Shown in pieces: positions 61,375 through 64,000 of a stretch of DNA of 64,000 bases; the first letter of the stretch is position 1, and the number at the start of each line of letters is the position of its first letter. A program made the position numbers and the translations under genes. A model generated the notes under the pieces. It had not been told where the DNA came from. It was given only the letters and a program-made list of their open reading frames with translations, and ran no database searches. Source of the DNA: JACPDH01 sp041671505 (GTDB lineage: Bacteria > Acidobacteriota > Thermoanaerobaculia > Gp7-AA8); the NCBI GenBank assembly GCA_041671505.1, contig JBAZBK010000001.1, positions 62,001-126,000 on the forward strand, in the 5' to 3' direction.

Positions 61375-62834
61375 TGAACGCGCGATCCCGAACTCTCGAA
61401 GCCCTGATCGCGATGGCGATCCTCCTCGGCCTGGCCGCATGCGGTTCTAAGCAGCCCCAGGCGAACGAAGACGGGGGCAAAGGCCCTCACGGCGGGAAGC
61501 TGCTGACGAAGGGGGACTTCTCGCTGGAAGTGAAGATCTTCGAGGAGGGCGTTCCTCCCGAGTACCGGCTCTACGCGTTCGACGCCGGCAAACCGCTGGC
61601 TCCGTCCGAATTCGAGGCAACGATCACGCTCGCCCGACTCGAGCGAACCGACGCGATCAACTTCTCGCCCCGCGCCGATTATCGGATCGGTGACAAGGAG
61701 ATCGTCGAGCCGCACTCGTTCGACGTTTCCGTCGAGGCGACTCATAACGGGCAGTCCTACGACTGGGCCTTCTCTTCGTACGAAGGGAGAACCGAGATCA
61801 AGGCCGCGGAGCTCGCGACCGCGAAGATCGAGATCGCGAAGGTCGGTCCCGCGTCGATGAAGAGCGTGATCGAGCTTCCGGCTCAGATCGCGCTGAACGC
61901 CGATAGGACCGCTCACGTCGTCCCACGCCTTGCCGGGCTCGCGACCGAAGTTCGGAAGAACCTGGGAGACCGGGTCGAACGCGGCGAGATCATGGCCGTG
62001 CTCGACAGCCCCGACCTCGCAACGGCGAAGGAGGAGTACGTCGAGTCGGTTCACCGTCTCGAGCTCGCCCGGGTCTCAGCCCAGCGCGAAGAGTCTCTCT
62101 GGAAGAAGAAGATCTCGTCCGAGGAAGACTACCTGATCAAGCAGCACGCGCTGGAAGAGGCGAAGCTCGCGCATCAGGCAACCTCGCAGCGCCTCGCGGC
62201 GCTCGGCGTTCCGGCCGATGAGATCGAGGGGCTCGAGGGTGCCCGTGGAAGCCTCGCCCGCCACGTATTGCGCGCGCCGCTGGCCGGAATCGTCATCGGC
62301 AAGCACGTCACCGTCGGTGAGGCGGTCGAAGCGACCGAGACTGTCTTTGTCGTCGCGGATCTCTCGACGGTCTGGACCGATATCACGGTTCCGCCGAGCC
62401 AGCTCAGCGCCGTTCGAACTGGCCAGGAGGTCGTCGTTCACTGGGACGACCAGGACATCAAGGTTCCGGGAAAAGTGACGTATGTCGAGGCGATCGTCGG
62501 CGAGCAGACGCGGTCGTCGCGCGCCCGGGTGGTCATCGACAACAAGGATGGGGTCTGGCGTCCCGGCATGTTCGTCAACGTGCACCTGACGGAAGACGAG
62601 GCCGTCGTCCCGATGGCGGTCAAAGCCGAAGCGTTGCAGACGTTTCGCGACTGGGACGTCGTCTTCATCAAAGTCGGCGACTCGTTCGAAGCGCGGCCGC
62701 TCGAGCTCGGCCGCCGTGACGGCGATTGGGTGGAGGTTCTCTCCGGCCTAACCGCCGGCATGGAGTACGCGTCGAAGAACAGCTTCGTCGTGAAGGCGGA
62801 CGTGCTCAAGTCGGGCGCGAGCCACGACCACTAG
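61371..62834 (+). CDS. RND periplasmic adaptor (CusB/CzcB-type lipoprotein)
   Basis: The 487-residue protein has a lipoprotein signal with lipobox LAAC. Residues 35-140 form an extra N-terminal domain beginning GPHGGKLL, as in CzcB-type metal adaptors. The membrane-fusion core follows with the barrel-sandwich segment (VVPRLAGLATEVRKNLGDRV), a hairpin and a second half (LRAPLAGIVIGKHVTVGEAV). The start is the GTG at 61371, with GGAG 7 bases upstream; the ATG at 61374 is an alternative. It links the CusA-like pump to the TolC-like duct. Confidence 0.88.
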   Translation: MMNARSRTLEALIAMAILLGLAACGSKQPQANEDGGKGPHGGKLLTKGDFSLEVKIFEEGVPPEYRLYAFDAGKPLAPSEFEATITLARLERTDAINFSPRADYRIGDKEIVEPHSFDVSVEATHNGQSYDWAFSSYEGRTEIKAAELATAKIEIAKVGPASMKSVIELPAQIALNADRTAHVVPRLAGLATEVRKNLGDRVERGEIMAVLDSPDLATAKEEYVESVHRLELARVSAQREESLWKKKISSEEDYLIKQHALEEAKLAHQATSQRLAALGVPADEIEGLEGARGSLARHVLRAPLAGIVIGKHVTVGEAVEATETVFVVADLSTVWTDITVPPSQLSAVRTGQEVVVHWDDQDIKVPGKVTYVEAIVGEQTRSSRARVVIDNKDGVWRPGMFVNVHLTEDEAVVPMAVKAEALQTFRDWDVVFIKVGDSFEARPLELGRRDGDWVEVLSGLTAGMEYASKNSFVVKADVLKSGASHDH

Positions 62835-62857
62835 CGGTCACGGAAGGACACGACTCA

Positions 62858-64000
62858 TGCTCGAACGCATACTTCGATTCTCCATCCGCCAGCGATGGGT
62901 GGTCCTCGCGCTCACCGCGGGGGTCGCGGCGCTCGGCTTCTACAGCTACCAGCAACTGCCGATCGACGCCGTTCCCGACATCACCAACGTCCAGGTACAG
63001 ATCAACACCGAGGCCAGCGGCTTCACTCCGTTCGAAGTCGAGCAGCGGATCACGTTCCCGATCGAGACCGCGATGGCGGGAATCCCCCACCTCGACTACA
63101 CCCGCTCGATCTCGCGCTACGGCCTTTCGCAGGTGACAGTCGTCTTCCACGACGACACCGACATCTACTTCGCGCGGAATCTGATCAACGAGCGAATCCA
63201 GGAAGTAAGGGAAAAACTCCCCGCGGGTATCTCCCCCGCGATGGGGCCGATCGCCACGGGACTCGGCGAGATCTTTCTCTGGACCGTCGAGCCGAAGGAA
63301 GGCGCGGTCCAGCCCGACGGCAAGCCTTACACGACCACCGACCTGAGAAGCGTGCAGGACTGGATCGTCCGCCCGCAACTTCGCAACATCCCTGGCGTCG
63401 CCGACGTCAACACGATCGGCGGTTACGAAAAGCAGTTCCACGTCACGCCGCGACCCGACAAGCTCATGGCGCACGGCCTGACGTTTCGAAACATTCTCGA
63501 GGCGCTCGGAAGCAACAACGCGAACGCCGGAGCGGGATACATCGAGCATGGCGGCGAGCAGTACCTCATCCGCGCTCCCGGCCAGGTCAGCACCCTCGGG
63601 GAGATCGAGCAGATCATCGTCGGCGCGCACGACGGCGCGCCGGTCTACATCCGCGACGTCGCGACCGTGTCGCTCGGCAAGGAGCTCCGTACCGGAGCGG
63701 CGACGAAGAACGGCAAGGAAGTCGTCCTCGGCACCGTCTTCATGCTCATGGGCGAGAACAGCCGCACCGTGTCCGAGCGTGTGGCGGCGACGATGGCCGA
63801 GGTCAATCGAACGCTCCCGCCGGGACTCGAGGCGAAGACGGTCTACGACCGGACGACGCTGGTCGACGCGACGATCAAGACGGTCACGACGAATCTCTTC
63901 GAGGGCGCGATCCTCGTGATCGCAATCCTCTTTCTCTTCCTTGGAAACGCGCGCGCGGCGGTCACCACCGCGCTCGTCATCCCGCTCTCGATGCTCTTCA
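62858..64000 (+). CDS. CusA/CzcA-family heavy-metal RND pump (3' end outside window)
   Basis: The ATG at 62858 has GGAAGGA 8 bases upstream and begins MLERILRFSIRQRWVVLAL, a first membrane helix, then the porter segment with PIDAVPDITNVQVQINTEA. The signature YTRSISRYGLSQVTVVF and the GAILVIAILFLFLGNARAA membrane segment identify the HME-RND (metal) branch. The reading frame runs off the window at 64000 after about 381 residues of an expected 1,000 or so. It exports monovalent or divalent metal ions using the proton gradient. Confidence 0.92.

Noticed and set aside
1..64000. CRISPR array or insertion sequence
   Set aside because: No regularly spaced repeats and no DDE transposase or terminal inverted repeats were seen.

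Overview
The window comes from a GC-rich bacterium with a Gram-negative envelope, shown by a TolC/adaptor/RND metal-efflux operon at the right end. Long AT-richer hairpin repeats between chromosomal genes and a large SLH/cohesin-like/Ig-like surface protein would fit an Acidobacteriota-like lineage, but that is a guess and not a proof. Chromosomal sequence occupies 1-3054 (a hybrid histidine kinase with degenerate receivers, gluQ, tRNA-Ala(CGC)) and 59460-64000 (a small His-rich exported protein, then CusC/CusB/CusA-type efflux genes).

Between them lies a 56.4-kb integrative element inserted in tRNA-Ala(CGC). The last 46 bp of the tRNA (3009-3054) are repeated exactly at 59414-59459, and the terminator hairpin that probably followed the tRNA now sits beyond the right repeat (59479-59506). 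Paired GGTGTCTA-type repeats with identical 12-bp phasing lie just inside both ends and look like integrase arm sites. The left end has an AlpA-like HTH gene and a tyrosine recombinase. Two more tyrosine recombinases (12549-13643 and 13640-14761, convergent) lie inside, one beside a 3' fragment of a different tRNA, so the element looks composite.

Element layout: 3.2-4.6 kb recombination; 4.7-5.8 kb two coupled unknown genes; 6.3-11.4 kb a 1,688-residue secreted protein ending in three SLH repeats; 12.4-17.9 kb a second recombination and ATPase module transcribed leftward under an HTH gene; 18.3-21.8 kb a replication-relaxation-like protein and a membrane KAP NTPase; 22.4-27.6 kb a fused DNA methyltransferase/SNF2 helicase with a clamp-binding tail, an HTH regulator and a RadC-like protein; 28.3-42.6 kb a tightly coupled four-gene helicase/methyltransferase operon; 42.8-47.9 kb an AAA ATPase, a subtilase and a TOPRIM-like protein; 48.0-49.7 kb a DUF262/DUF1524 (GmrSD-like) protein; 50.1-59.1 kb a leftward run of 13 small genes with SSB, a second TraG/VirD4-like ATPase, several membrane proteins and a second replication-relaxation-like protein, probably the transfer/replication backbone.

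The best candidates for new biology are the four-gene operon 28346-42571 (DUF1998 helicase with a C-terminal nuclease-like domain; ParE-like/UvrD-type helicase; SNF2 helicase; N6-adenine methyltransferase), the adjacent ATPase/subtilase/TOPRIM trio with its own operator-like repeats, and the methyltransferase-helicase fusion. All three read as anti-phage or element-stability systems carried on one mobile element.
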